Shown here one piece after another: positions 1-9,255 of a DNA stretch of 39,313 nucleotides. Both the position numbers and the translations under genes were made by a program. Within the stretch, counting starts at the first letter, position 1; each line of letters begins with the position of its first letter. The stretch is from Planctomycetota bacterium (GTDB lineage Bacteria; Planctomycetota; Phycisphaerae; Tepidisphaerales; Tepidisphaeraceae). The notes beneath the pieces were generated by a model that ran no database searches, had not been told where the DNA came from, and saw nothing but the letters and a program-made list of their open reading frames with translations. The DNA lies in NCBI GenBank assembly GCA_026693085.1, contig JAPLNB010000342.1, positions 1 to 39,313 of the forward strand. The letters run 5' to 3'.

Positions 1-1
1 C

Positions 2-406
2 CAGATCGCCACCGCCGGCGCGGGTTTCGCCGCCGGTTTTGAGAGCACGGCTGTGCGCCACTTCACGGAGCGCGACGCCGACAATTTCCGGCCGCATCAG
101 TTGGAAGTGCTCTACGACTTTTTCACCGGGAAGACGGAGTATTGGAGATTGTCGCCGCACCCGGAGCTGGTGGCCTCGCACAACGTCCTGCTGGCGCTGC
201 CGGGCAGAGAGTGCGTCGCCTACTTCCCGCGCGGCGGGACCAATTCCGTGAAGCTTGTCTCGGGCAGTTACGAAGTGGAGTGGCTGCATGCCGAGACCGG
301 CCGATACTTTCGACAGCCGGACCTTATCGTGACGGACGGCGGTCTGGAGTTTGCCCCGCCGGAGCATCCGAACGACGACTGGGTCCTGCACCTGCGCCAG
401 AAATGA
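2..406 (+). CDS. C-terminal end of a DUF4038-type glycosidase (collagenase-like beta-sandwich domain), partial
   Basis: The reading frame is already open at base 2, so only the last 134 or so residues of a longer gene are in the window; a GTG at 53 is an internal codon rather than a likely start. The visible part runs from a helix (HQLEVLYDFFTGKTEYWRL) into a small beta-sandwich with GRECVAYFPRGG and VEWLHAETGRY, ending in DWVLHLRQK. This matches the C-terminal domain (PF12904 type) that follows a DUF4038 TIM barrel in enzymes such as GH140 apiosidases. The leftward protein ending at 1928 has the same kind of tail. The next gene starts 16 bp downstream on the same strand, so the two are probably co-transcribed. 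The catalytic part is outside the window, so substrate and activity cannot be judged. Confidence 0.75.
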   Translation, partial: QIATAGAGFAAGFESTAVRHFTERDADNFRPHQLEVLYDFFTGKTEYWRLSPHPELVASHNVLLALPGRECVAYFPRGGTNSVKLVSGSYEVEWLHAETGRYFRQPDLIVTDGGLEFAPPEHPNDDWVLHLRQK

Positions 407-422
407 AAGGAACGCTGCACGA

Positions 423-1742
423 ATGACCTTGAACTATTCCATGCCGTGGCAATTCATTCGTAACACCGCAGTATGGTCTGCGACGACGTTTGCCGTCCTG
501 GTGATTGCCACCACGGCGTACAGCGCTGATTATTACCTGGCCAACAAGCCCGGCTCGGGTGCGGGTACGAAGGATGATCCCTTCGGCCTGGCTGATCTGC
601 CCAAGCCGGACAACAGGCCCACACGGGCGCTGGCGGTGCTTCAACCCGGCGACACGCTCTGGTTTAAGGGCGGGGAGTACTCCTTCGACACCGGGCCAGT
701 GAAAGACTTCTACCATGTTGGCTATCTTCGCCCGGCGCGCTCAGGAGAAGCCGGCAAGCCCATCTCATTCCAGGCTTGCCCGAGCGAGAAGGTGGTCCTT
801 AGCGCTGCCAGTGGCGGCCAGCCGATCTTCGGCAATGGCGACCGCGATTATGTCCGCCACCAAGGTTTCATCATCCACGGCACTGTCGGCCACATGGGCG
901 GCAAAGGGGCTGAGATCGCCTACTGTGAGATCATCGGCCAGTACGTGGACACAAGCGACAACCACGACGGCCTGCGCATCGAGCACGCCGACGGGGCGTG
1001 GGTCCATCACAACATCATCCACGGGGTGCAGGGCAAGTCGGGCAACAGCGCCGGGATCAAGGTCTACAAGTCGCAGAATCTGATCATCGAAGATAACTGG
1101 ATCTACGACAACACGCGCGGCATCTTCGACAAGGATTCAGGGATCAACAACACCTACCGCCGCAACTTCCTCAGCGGCAACCGCCAGGAACAGTTCCACG
1201 GCAATAACCAGGGCAAGTACATGGTGGCCCATATCTACGACAATGTGATCGACGGCCACGTCGCGCTGGGGTACCTGGTCGATGGCAGCGACGTCCACAA
1301 CAACCTCATCCGCGGCGACATGCTGGCCGGGCACTGGGCGGGCGAAGTGTGGAACACCCGGCTGTGGAACAACATCGTGATCGCCAGCGGCAAGGCGATC
1401 ACGGCCTATAACGAATCGAAGAACCGCTTCGTCGAGACGGGCGAGAAGAAGCATCTGGCCTACATGGACTACAACCTCTACACCGCGCCGCCGAAGTACA
1501 CCTTCGGTGCGTATTCAAAGGAGAAGGTCCAGGCCTTTGGCTTGGATGAGATGCGTTCTCGCGGTATCGAGCAGCATTCGCAGGTGCTCGCCAACTCGAG
1601 CGAGATCTACAAGGACCAGAAGTCGTGGGAGCTTCTCCCGAAGTGGAAGACCGCCGGCAGGGACGGCAACTCGGTGGGGCCGGAAGATGTCGCGCTCGTT
1701 CTGGACGTCAGACGATATGGCCCGGCAGCGCGCGGCAGATGA
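423..1742 (+). CDS. secreted right-handed parallel beta-helix protein (pectate-lyase-like fold)
   Basis: This is a protein of about 439 residues. ATG 423 is preferred because AAAGGAA lies about 10 bases upstream and the protein then begins with a signal peptide ending near TAYSADYY. The centre shows the asparagine-ladder repeats of right-handed beta-helices, with successive turns HHNIIHGV, IEDNWIYDN, YRRNFLSGN, IYDNVIDGH, VHNNLIRGD and LWNNIVIAS. The early part (YYLANKPGSGAGTKDDPF, then GDTLWFKGGEY) is the usual opening of extracellular beta-helix proteins that include polysaccharide lyases and glycosidases. I see no motif that fixes the activity; lyase, hydrolase or binding protein are all possible. 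It lies directly behind the preceding glycosidase gene on the same strand and converges with the DUF5060/DUF4038 gene. Confidence 0.8.
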   Translation: MTLNYSMPWQFIRNTAVWSATTFAVLVIATTAYSADYYLANKPGSGAGTKDDPFGLADLPKPDNRPTRALAVLQPGDTLWFKGGEYSFDTGPVKDFYHVGYLRPARSGEAGKPISFQACPSEKVVLSAASGGQPIFGNGDRDYVRHQGFIIHGTVGHMGGKGAEIAYCEIIGQYVDTSDNHDGLRIEHADGAWVHHNIIHGVQGKSGNSAGIKVYKSQNLIIEDNWIYDNTRGIFDKDSGINNTYRRNFLSGNRQEQFHGNNQGKYMVAHIYDNVIDGHVALGYLVDGSDVHNNLIRGDMLAGHWAGEVWNTRLWNNIVIASGKAITAYNESKNRFVETGEKKHLAYMDYNLYTAPPKYTFGAYSKEKVQAFGLDEMRSRGIEQHSQVLANSSEIYKDQKSWELLPKWKTAGRDGNSVGPEDVALVLDVRRYGPAARGR

Positions 1743-1927
1743 GGATGACATTTTCGTCGGAGATAGCCATGCCCCTCAACCGAAGAACGAGTGTCCGGGA
1801 GATAGGTTCTTCCGGGGGAAGGATTGGAAAGCGAACTGGAACGCCTTGAGGCTACCGGGTGGCGCGCGGCGCCGGGCAATTTGTGATCAGATTTGCAGGC
1901 CGCCAAACCGTGCCCAAGCCAGGGCCC

Positions 1928-3601
1928 TCACTTCGCCACCCGCAGGAGCAGCACCCAGTCGCCCTTTCTCGGCGGCGCCAGATGGCAAATGCCTTTGTTC
2001 TCCACGCGGCCGGCCGCCTCGTAACGGCCTCGCACCGGATCGAACCAGCGGGCCTCCAGAGCCTGGGGGAACGTCGACATGTCGATCTCGATGGCATCGT
2101 TGTCCGGCAGGTAGGCCACCGCCAGGTCGTCGGCGGCACTCTTGGCTAACACCATGCGCCGCGTGACATCCTTCGACTGATTGCGGATGAGATCATGCGC
2201 GGGCTCCAGGCGCCACCACTCGATTGCGGCCAGGAAGTCGTGCAGGTGCTGCATCTGAAAGGCGCTCTCCCATTGCAGTGATTTCTTCCAGTAGTCGTAT
2301 TTGTCCGGTTCGGTGACCCATTTCCAGATGGCGCCGCTGCCCCGTGGGACCTTGGGCGGTACATCGCCGGCTCCGTAGGTATAGCCCATTGCTCCCGAGA
2401 GCCAGCTTCTCCAGCCCAGCGAGCGCGCATCGGCGGCCCGCCAGTCCTTCTCGCCCTGGGCGTCGTACATGGCCTCCAGGTTGATTACGGGCTTACGCGG
2501 CTCGTGACGGTACAGGTTCAGGGTCCACTCGATGGCGTGATGGGCGCACCAATCGAGGTGACCGCCATTGTGGCCGGTCTGCACGGCGGCGATGTCCAGG
2601 TACGGCTGGTCGTAGTACCTCAGCGAAAACGTCGGCAAGGGCTGGTTCCAGGGCGTGCCGGGGTGCTGGGTGATCAGGTGCACCGCCGTGGCATCACGGG
2701 CGGCCCGGCCCACCTCATCGGCCAAGGGCAGTACCGGGCTGTCGAAACTCGGCGAGAAGATGACGAAATTACCGAACAGCCTCGCCACGATGCTGCGGGC
2801 GAAGAGGCACGCCTCAGCGCTTTTCGGATAGCGATCGACGGGTTCCATCAGCCCCACCAAGAGCACGACAAGCCCCTGCTCGTTGGCGCGCCGAATCTTT
2901 CGCTCGAAAGACTGCCAATATGCCGGGTTCCAGCGTGAACAAGCGTTGTCTGTAAACGGCCTTTCACCTCTGCGGTCGGCCTCACCGGCCCACTTCGGCG
3001 CGGGCGCCACCTGGATGAGGGTGAAGTGCTTGGCGACGCGGTCTGCGATGTACGCTTCCCACTCCTCGTCACTGGCCCGCAAGGGCACGGCCCAGGCCGT
3101 GTCGCCGATCCACAGAAACGGCGTGCCATCATCGTGAACCAGGTCACGCCGGTTGTCGCTGATTCTGAGGAACCCGCCCCGGTACAGGGGATTTGCACCC
3201 TGAAATGGCCCGACCTTCACCGTGCCGCGCTGGCCATGCAGTCCGACATTGGCGGCATCGCTACACTCGGTCTCCCATCGCCAGAGGCCTGCCGTTGGGA
3301 ACGCGCACCGGATGCGGAACGCATCCCCGCCATCCCAGAAGCCATAGGTGCGCAGCACACGTCCCTGCGGGCCGGTGTAGGTGACGCGTACCGTGACGTC
3401 GGCGTACGGATTGTCATAGCTGCGAGAGCTGGCCAGGAGATGGTCCCACCGTTGCCAGACGTGGATCGAAGCTGATTCCCCCGAAGGGGCCGACAGTGAA
3501 GCGGCGATTGCCGCCGATTGCAGCATTAGCGCCACTGCCCATGCGGCCGGCCACGCCAACAAAGTCCGCTTCTCCGGTCGATTCACTACGTTGTTGCCCA
3601 T
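1928..3601 (-). CDS. secreted DUF5060/DUF4038 glycosidase with C-terminal beta-sandwich (GH140-like)
   Basis: The 557-residue product starts at ATG 3601, which places a hydrophobic signal peptide (AVALMLQSAAIAAS) near the N-terminus. Upstream in-frame starts at 3679 and 3694 would only add a basic, unconserved leader. An N-terminal immunoglobulin-like DUF5060 domain (VWQRWDHL, then FWDGGDAFRIRCAFP) is followed by a TIM-barrel DUF4038 domain with the hallmark DGTPFLWIGDTAW. A C-terminal PF12904-like domain (RWFDPVRGRYEAAG, DWVLLLRVAK) ends the protein. The glutamate in PVINLEAMYDA is a candidate catalytic residue. DUF4038 proteins include GH140 apiosidases active on rhamnogalacturonan II, but the substrate here is an inference. 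It is the last gene of the leftward cluster, after a decayed fragment behind the PQQ-like gene. Confidence 0.8.
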   Translation of the reverse strand: MGNNVVNRPEKRTLLAWPAAWAVALMLQSAAIAASLSAPSGESASIHVWQRWDHLLASSRSYDNPYADVTVRVTYTGPQGRVLRTYGFWDGGDAFRIRCAFPTAGLWRWETECSDAANVGLHGQRGTVKVGPFQGANPLYRGGFLRISDNRRDLVHDDGTPFLWIGDTAWAVPLRASDEEWEAYIADRVAKHFTLIQVAPAPKWAGEADRRGERPFTDNACSRWNPAYWQSFERKIRRANEQGLVVLLVGLMEPVDRYPKSAEACLFARSIVARLFGNFVIFSPSFDSPVLPLADEVGRAARDATAVHLITQHPGTPWNQPLPTFSLRYYDQPYLDIAAVQTGHNGGHLDWCAHHAIEWTLNLYRHEPRKPVINLEAMYDAQGEKDWRAADARSLGWRSWLSGAMGYTYGAGDVPPKVPRGSGAIWKWVTEPDKYDYWKKSLQWESAFQMQHLHDFLAAIEWWRLEPAHDLIRNQSKDVTRRMVLAKSAADDLAVAYLPDNDAIEIDMSTFPQALEARWFDPVRGRYEAAGRVENKGICHLAPPRKGDWVLLLRVAK

Positions 3602-3687
3602 CAGCAGCTTGTACCGGAATGCACGCGCAGGCGTTGCCGAAGCCGGAAACTGATGATGCCGGCGCGCGATGCCTTTCATCGCCGCTA

Positions 3688-3846
3688 TCACCACTGCGGC
3701 GGCTTGAGCGGGCCGATGTACACCGTGGCCAGGACGATGTCGTCAAACCAGACGTGGTTGGTGCTCGGCGGATTGGCCACCTTGTTCTGCCGGGGAGCAT
3801 TATCGGTGACGTAGAACAGGAGCCAGAAGAAGGGCCTCTCGTTCTT
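3688..3846 (-). pseudogene. C-terminal remnant of a secreted glycan-binding or lyase-type protein
   Basis: Between the PQQ-like gene and the DUF5060 gene, an open minus-strand frame of about 50 codons reads FFWLLFYVTDNAPRQNKVANP, then HVWFDDIVLATVYIGPLKPP, and stops at 3688. The HVWFDDIVLATVYIGPL phrase is typical of the last strand of concanavalin-like or jelly-roll modules in secreted carbohydrate proteins. There is no start codon or signal peptide, and the frame begins directly at the stop of the PQQ-like gene, so this looks like the tail of a mostly deleted gene. The family assignment rests on a short stretch and is tentative. Confidence 0.5.
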
Positions 3847-6651
3847 TCATCTGGTCGTCGCAAGGAGAGCCAGTTTCTGAATGTGGTACAGGTCCGCCTT
3901 GCACCAGGGGAGATCAATGTATCGTGCGAGCTTCTCGCCGTCGTCGTTGAAGATCATGGCCCGGGCGCAAAACACGGCCCATGAGTTGTTCGGGCGGTCG
4001 ATGCTGGTTTCCCAGGCATCGTAACTGAGCGGGCCCCAGGCCAGGTACCACGTCGGCCGGAGATGCTCGACGTAGCGATAGTAAAGCTCTGTCTCGGCAT
4101 CGAGGGCGTGCTCGCGAATCAGCCTGCCGAGTTCGGGGCAGAGGAACAGATACCGGCTGGGCTGAGTCCGCAGGAGCAGACGCTGATGAAAGTGATCTTT
4201 TGTGTACGTGCGCTCAGCCTCGATTCGGGCACGCAAGAGCGCCACGGCGGCATCCACCGCCTGCTTCTCGGCCTCCGCATCGCCGAAACGCCGGGCCAAC
4301 CTTGTATACGCGATGACGCCACTGATCAGATCGTTCTGGAAAACGACCTGCTCCGGCTGGGGCGGCAGCTTCACCTGCTCGATCAACGTCCGAATAGTCT
4401 GCGGCCAGGACTGCTGAAGCTGGTCCCACTCGCCGCTGACATCGGCCCAGGCCCACAGGGGATAGAGCCGGCGAATGCCCGGCATACGGCTCTCCCAGTT
4501 GCGGGCGTCCGGATAGGGCATGCGATAGTCCATGCGCTGGGAGCCATCGTTCACCGGAAGCGATTTGGTTGTGACTGGATTATGGGCCGCGAATTCTTCC
4601 CGTGCATATCGGCGGGCTTTCTGCTTTAGCGGCTCATCCAGCGCCGGCCAGGCCAGTGCCAGCGTCTGATACAGGTCGGCCGGGTCATTCCAGAAGTAGA
4701 TCCCGCCGAACATCAGGTCGGGAAAGTGCAGCGGCATCCAACGCGTGGAGATGAGTTCCTCGACGCGCTGATTGATCTCGCGGCGTAACGATTCGGGTGC
4801 GCGGTCGGTCTTCGCGGGGTCGGCCTGCCAGATGTACTTCTCCAGAACCTCACGAGGAATGGACGCGGCATACTCGTGCGCCTTGGCTCGTCGCGCCTCC
4901 AGTTCCTCCGCCGCCTCCGCCGGCAGGATCGTCGGGTCCTGCGGCCAGCAGCGGCCATAGGGCTTGATCAGCATGTCCCAATCCACGAGCTGCTGGCGGA
5001 TCAGGGCCACATTCTCCGGCTTGCGGTAGCTCTCATCGCGGAGCTTCTTATCGTTGGGATCACCCCAGGTCGGCTTGGCCGACTTGTCCATGCCCCAGGC
5101 GATGAGCATGCCGTTGCAGCGGCCTTCGTGGCCGGGAATGTAGTAGATGGTGCCGTCGGCAATGGCGACGGCCGCGTAAGTGCCCGTGCCGCCGAAGATG
5201 CCTGCGCCGCGGGTAAGATACTCCAGCCCCGGCGGGATGGGATCATCCTTGATCAGCCGCAGCAGGTTCATCGGGCCGATACTCTGATCGCCAAAGTGGA
5301 TGTTGTCGGCCAGAACTTCGATGTTCAGCGACTTCAGGTCCAGCCCCACCACGCCGCGGTAGCCGGGAAAGCCCTGGCGGGCGTGGATCAGCACCGAGCT
5401 GCTGCCGGTCAGGCGTGACATCTCATCATGACACAGGCCGATCGGCCGACCCTTGGCTGCATCGAATGGGTCCAGCAGCGGCGTGATGTCGCCGGTCTTC
5501 AGGTCCAGGTATCCCGCGCGGACATAGCGGGTGTACTGGTCGTAGCGAGCCTGCGTGAACAGCGCGTACTTCACGATCACGCGTCCACCTGGCATGACCA
5601 CCGGCGGATTGCCCGGCCCGCCGCAGCTTTCTTCCCAGCAGATAGGCGCGATCCACGGCTCCTTGCCAGTGTTCTTGTCGAAGGCGAAGAAGGTGCGTGT
5701 TTCCGGCCGCTGGCGGTGGATCTCGCGCACACCTTCCAACTGCCGCAGCAGGGTGTCCGGGTCCATCAGCAGCGAGCGGTTGTGTTCATCCTTGGCTCGA
5801 ATCTGCTCGCGCGTCTCCTCCGCCCCCCGCGGATCGGCCCCGATGCGGCGGCGCGGCTGAAGGTCCAGCTTGCGGCAGGCTTCCAGCAGCACATCCACCG
5901 GGCCGAACTTGCCCAGGCCCGGCTGGGTGGTAAACATGACAAGGTTGCCGGCGATGACCGGGTGATAGGCTCGGGCGCTGATGCCGTAGAGCCGTGCCGT
6001 CCAGAGAATCCGGCCATCACGCGCATCAAAGCAATACGCCCGCATGTCCTCGCCCGCCACGTAGACCTTGCCTCCGTCGTATGCCGGGCTGGAGAGAATC
6101 GGCCCGCCCACCGGCGTGCGCCAGGCCAGCTTTCCGCTGTCGGCTCCGATGGCGTAGAAGAACCCATCGCGGCCGCCGATGAACACTCGCTTCTCAGCCA
6201 CGATCGGCGCATTCCAGAGAGCCTTGCCCGTCGAGCAAGTCCAGCGAAGCTGCCCCGAATCGGCGCCAACCGCATAGATCTTCCCGTCCATAGCCCCGAA
6301 ATAGCACGCGCCCTCGGCCACGGCCGCCGAGTGCAGGATTCCTCCGCCGGCCTGGAAACTCCAGCGGTCCTTTCCCGTTTCAGCGTCGATCGCATGGAGT
6401 TGGCCGTGAATAGTCCCGACATAGACAGTCCCGTTGGCGACGATGGGCTGCACGCCGCACGAAAGCCCCTCCTCGTGGAAACTGCGATACCACTTGCGGC
6501 TCATCGGACCGCGTATTTCTTCGCGCGTCGCGCCGCTGCGCTGGGCATCGTGGCCAAGCATGGGCCAGTCTTCGGCGGAGGCGCTGCCGACGGCCAAAAG
6601 CACCGCGGCAACGCAAACAAGTATCAGCCATCCAGAGCGTCCGGCGGTCAT
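3847..6651 (-). CDS. secreted PQQ-like beta-propeller protein with large C-terminal helical region
   Basis: The 934-residue product begins at ATG 6651 with AAAGGA about 9 bases upstream and a clear signal peptide (LVCVAAVLLAVGSASA). Residues about 60-230 carry four propeller blades of the PQQ-like type: GTVYVGTIHGQLHAIDAETG, YFGAMDGKIYAVGADSG, FIGGRDGFFYAIGADSG and VYVAGEDMRAYCFDARDG. Further blade-like segments (VVGLDLKSLNI, GTGTYAAVAIADGTIYYIPG) follow. The last 350 or so residues are rich in helix and tryptophan, and resemble no domain I can name. Propellers of this type are common in Planctomycetota and mostly serve as scaffolds; true PQQ binding cannot be shown. It sits 22 bp behind the TIGR03067 gene, so the two are probably one operon. 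Confidence 0.82.
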   Translation of the reverse strand: MTAGRSGWLILVCVAAVLLAVGSASAEDWPMLGHDAQRSGATREEIRGPMSRKWYRSFHEEGLSCGVQPIVANGTVYVGTIHGQLHAIDAETGKDRWSFQAGGGILHSAAVAEGACYFGAMDGKIYAVGADSGQLRWTCSTGKALWNAPIVAEKRVFIGGRDGFFYAIGADSGKLAWRTPVGGPILSSPAYDGGKVYVAGEDMRAYCFDARDGRILWTARLYGISARAYHPVIAGNLVMFTTQPGLGKFGPVDVLLEACRKLDLQPRRRIGADPRGAEETREQIRAKDEHNRSLLMDPDTLLRQLEGVREIHRQRPETRTFFAFDKNTGKEPWIAPICWEESCGGPGNPPVVMPGGRVIVKYALFTQARYDQYTRYVRAGYLDLKTGDITPLLDPFDAAKGRPIGLCHDEMSRLTGSSSVLIHARQGFPGYRGVVGLDLKSLNIEVLADNIHFGDQSIGPMNLLRLIKDDPIPPGLEYLTRGAGIFGGTGTYAAVAIADGTIYYIPGHEGRCNGMLIAWGMDKSAKPTWGDPNDKKLRDESYRKPENVALIRQQLVDWDMLIKPYGRCWPQDPTILPAEAAEELEARRAKAHEYAASIPREVLEKYIWQADPAKTDRAPESLRREINQRVEELISTRWMPLHFPDLMFGGIYFWNDPADLYQTLALAWPALDEPLKQKARRYAREEFAAHNPVTTKSLPVNDGSQRMDYRMPYPDARNWESRMPGIRRLYPLWAWADVSGEWDQLQQSWPQTIRTLIEQVKLPPQPEQVVFQNDLISGVIAYTRLARRFGDAEAEKQAVDAAVALLRARIEAERTYTKDHFHQRLLLRTQPSRYLFLCPELGRLIREHALDAETELYYRYVEHLRPTWYLAWGPLSYDAWETSIDRPNNSWAVFCARAMIFNDDGEKLARYIDLPWCKADLYHIQKLALLATTR

Positions 6652-6673
6652 CCTGGCGTCCTTTCGCGTCTGA

Positions 6674-7144
6674 TCATTTCCGCTCCCGCTTCAGAATGAG
6701 CAGGAACTGACCCTTCTTAGTCTCGAACGTCGTCGGCCGCACTTTCTGCGGGCTGACGCACCACTTGAGAACATCGCCATCGAGCTGGTAGATGCCGATG
6801 TAAGCCCGTTTGCGCCCGCCCTGCAGGGATTGTGCGGCGTCGAGTTGGAAAGGGTCGGCAGAAAGGTCCAGCGTGAACTGGCCCTCGCCATGGTCGATGC
6901 GTTTGTCATCCTGGATCTGGATGCCGTGCATCGTCTTCTCGGTAATCGTGATCTCCAGTTTCACCGGCCCACGATCGGGATTCTCTCCCTTGCCCTCGAC
7001 CGTGAAGCCTTTCCAGACACCCACGAGCTTGGACCGCTCGGCCGCCTCGCTGGTCACCTGAGCAGCGCCGTCGGAACTGCCGCCATAGGCGGTCGAGGCC
7101 AGGGCAAGCAGGATCACGAACTTCGCGGCCAAGGGAAGGTTCAT
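6674..7144 (-). CDS. TIGR03067-type secreted protein
   Basis: This is a 156-residue protein. ATG 7144 is chosen because a strong AGGAAGGGG site lies just upstream and a signal peptide follows (AAKFVILLALASTAYGG). Longer in-frame extensions upstream have no such support. The mature part shows the TIGR03067 pattern: LVGVWKGFTVEG at the start, a central basic beta-rich stretch, GIYQLDGDVLKWCV, then VRPTTFETKKGQ and LLILKRERK at the end. This domain is found mainly in Planctomycetota, which is the best lineage hint in the window. Its function is unknown. It is first in a leftward cluster with the PQQ-like gene and diverges from the DUF4838 gene across 163 bp. Confidence 0.82.
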   Translation of the reverse strand: MNLPLAAKFVILLALASTAYGGSSDGAAQVTSEAAERSKLVGVWKGFTVEGKGENPDRGPVKLEITITEKTMHGIQIQDDKRIDHGEGQFTLDLSADPFQLDAAQSLQGGRKRAYIGIYQLDGDVLKWCVSPQKVRPTTFETKKGQFLLILKRERK

Positions 7145-7307
7145 ACCCCTTCCTATCTGAGGAGTCGCTCTGCCGTTGTCTGCCACGATCCCGCTCATGC
7201 ACAGATCATGGCAACTCGCGATATGCGACCACTGTATAAGATGGTGCTGCGACGCATGCCAAGTATGGACGGACCGTTCGTGTTGCATCGAAAAGCGAGG
7301 AGCCGAG

Positions 7308-8831
7308 ATGCGAGAACGCTTCATGCATATGCCCAGGAAGAGGTTCTCAGTGGCTACAATGTTGGCCGGCCTGCTTGGGGTGCTGTTGTCGGCCATGACC
7401 CGCGCGGAGGCGCCGAGCGTGGTCCTGGCCCAAGACGGGAAGGCCGTGGTCACGATCCATGTCGTCGATCCGGCCGGACGATTGGTGAAGGCGCCGGACG
7501 CGAAAGCCAGGAAGGCATCGCCGGGCAAGCCATCCATCGACGATCTGCAGCTCTACCTGGGGAAGATCAGCGGGGCCGATTTCAAGGTGGAAATCACTCA
7601 GGCGTATCCCGGCGCCAACAAGCCGGGAATCTACGTCGGGACAGACAAGGATCTGAAGCTCGCGGGGATTGATGGCAGCCGGCAACAGTTTCTATTGCGG
7701 ACGGCCGAGGGCCAACTGCTGATCGCCGGGGCCGACGACCGGGGCATCTCGCACGGCATTTATGCGTTGCTGCACGAACTGGGTTGCCGCTGGTACTTCC
7801 CCGGCGAGTTGTGGACGGTGACGCCGCCGCCGCGCAAGACGCTGGAGGTTGCGGGAGACCGCATCGGCGGGCCGGATTTCTACATCCAGCGGCGCATCTG
7901 GCCGGGTCATGGGCTTCGGACGGATACCACGCGGCGGGAACTGGACCAGTGGCAGAGGCGCAACTGCATCGCCCAGCCGTTTGACGTGGCCATTGCCCAC
8001 AGTTGGATCGGCTTGGACCCGAGGGCCGATTTCCAAGGTCATCCGGAGTGGTTTGCCCTGGTGAGCGGCCAGCGCAAAGCCAGCAAGCCGTGCTATACGA
8101 ATCCGGAGGTCATTGCCAAGGCGATCGGCTATGCCCTGGCCCACTTCGAGAAGGACCCGGAGTCGGAGATGGTCTCGGTCAGCGCCCCCGATGGACTGGG
8201 CTTCTGCACGTGCGACCTGTGCCGCAAGCAGGCCCGCGTGACGGAGCTGAAGGACATCGGCAACGAAGTTTATTTCGGGACCAATCCCGACGGCCAGCAG
8301 GTGTCGATCGCCAGTGAGACGATCTTCAACCTGGCCAACCGGGTGGCCAGGGCGGTGGCGGCCAAATACCCGGGCAAGCGTGTGGGGATTCTGGCCTACA
8401 GCGCCTACGCGCATCCGCCGTCGTTCAAGTTGGAACCGAATGTGTATGTCGAGGTGACGGCCGGTTATCGCCGCACGCCGCTGAGCGAGCAGGAGCAGTT
8501 CACCCAGTTCGGCCAGCGCGCCTCGGCGCTGGGCGTGTACGAATACTTCGACGTCGAGCAGTGGGCATGGGAGCAGCCGGGCAAGGCTCGGGCCACGCAA
8601 CTGGACAAAGGTGCAGGCGACGACCCGCTTCTATCGCGAGAACAACTTCCGCTCGCTCAGCGGGGAATCATCCGACAACTTCGCCTCCAATGGCGTCGGA
8701 TATTACGCGATCACGCGGCTGCTGTGGGATGGCAGACAGGACATCCGCCAGATCGAGGAGCAGTTCTACGGGGATGCGTTCGGCCCCGCGGCCGAACCGA
8801 TCAAGCGGCTGTATCGGCGCTGGGAGACTGA
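7308..8831 (+). CDS. DUF4838 glycosidase-like protein, N-terminal part (frameshifted)
   Basis: ATG 7308 follows GCGAGGAG at good spacing and opens a signal peptide (VATMLAGLLGVLLSAMTRAEA). A small alpha/beta domain comes first (SIDDLQLYLGKISGADFKVE, GISHGIYALLHELGCRWYFP), as in the N-terminal domains that precede GH20- and GH67-like barrels. The barrel then follows, with the DUF4838 signature FCTCDLCRKQ. Family-like sequence stops at the lysine near 8609, about residue 434. The remaining frame to 8831 is arginine-rich nonsense. The true continuation is in the +1 frame from 8611, so one extra G in AAAGG around 8610 explains the break. It could be a sequencing error or a genuine inactivation. 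The enzyme activity of the family is not established. Confidence 0.75.
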   Translation: MRERFMHMPRKRFSVATMLAGLLGVLLSAMTRAEAPSVVLAQDGKAVVTIHVVDPAGRLVKAPDAKARKASPGKPSIDDLQLYLGKISGADFKVEITQAYPGANKPGIYVGTDKDLKLAGIDGSRQQFLLRTAEGQLLIAGADDRGISHGIYALLHELGCRWYFPGELWTVTPPPRKTLEVAGDRIGGPDFYIQRRIWPGHGLRTDTTRRELDQWQRRNCIAQPFDVAIAHSWIGLDPRADFQGHPEWFALVSGQRKASKPCYTNPEVIAKAIGYALAHFEKDPESEMVSVSAPDGLGFCTCDLCRKQARVTELKDIGNEVYFGTNPDGQQVSIASETIFNLANRVARAVAAKYPGKRVGILAYSAYAHPPSFKLEPNVYVEVTAGYRRTPLSEQEQFTQFGQRASALGVYEYFDVEQWAWEQPGKARATQLDKGAGDDPLLSREQLPLAQRGIIRQLRLQWRRILRDHAAAVGWQTGHPPDRGAVLRGCVRPRGRTDQAAVSALGD

Positions 8832-9255
8832 CGGGAAACATGATGCGCCGGCGCTGGCTCTGGCCTATGCCGATCTGACAGAGGCGGCAAAGCTCACGGA
8901 AGGCCAGCCGATCTACCATGACCGCGTGGACCGTCTGCGAATGTACGTCCACTTCCTGAAGCTATGGATGCAGCCGCCGGGCAACTACGACCCCAGGAGC
9001 AAAGCCGCCGCCGCCTGGGCCAAGGCGCATGACACGCCTCAGCAGCGGAAGCGAATCGAAGAACTGGGCACATGGGCCAGCCGTCTGATCGACACCCACA
9101 TGATCCATCATGCCTTCAACCGTTATCTGCTGGCCGGGGCGGAGTCGATGGGGATGGACACGAGTGGTTGGAAACTCGCGGGGAAGATCCCGACCGCGGC
9201 AGAGGTGGAAGAGGCTTTTCAGGCCGATCTCGTGGAGTTGAATATCCGGCGGTGA
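8611..9255 (+). CDS. DUF4838 protein, C-terminal part after the frameshift
   Basis: About 214 residues in the +1 frame continue the DUF4838 protein without a break in sense: preceding frame RATQLDK, then VQATTRFYRENNFRSLSGE, then GYYAITRLLWDGRQD and EEQFYGDAFGPAAEPIKRLY. The GTG at 8611 is unlikely to be a natural start because no ribosome-binding site precedes it and the region lies inside the family's barrel. Removing one base near 8610 restores one 649-codon gene (7308-9255), the usual size for the family. If the frameshift is real, this half would probably not be made or exported. Confidence 0.7.
   Translation: MQATTRFYRENNFRSLSGESSDNFASNGVGYYAITRLLWDGRQDIRQIEEQFYGDAFGPAAEPIKRLYRRWETDGKHDAPALALAYADLTEAAKLTEGQPIYHDRVDRLRMYVHFLKLWMQPPGNYDPRSKAAAAWAKAHDTPQQRKRIEELGTWASRLIDTHMIHHAFNRYLLAGAESMGMDTSGWKLAGKIPTAAEVEEAFQADLVELNIRR

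Noticed and set aside
7235-7240. Promoter -10 (TATAAG) before the DUF4838 gene
   Set aside because: No acceptable -35 element lies 16-18 bp upstream, so the hexamer alone is not enough.
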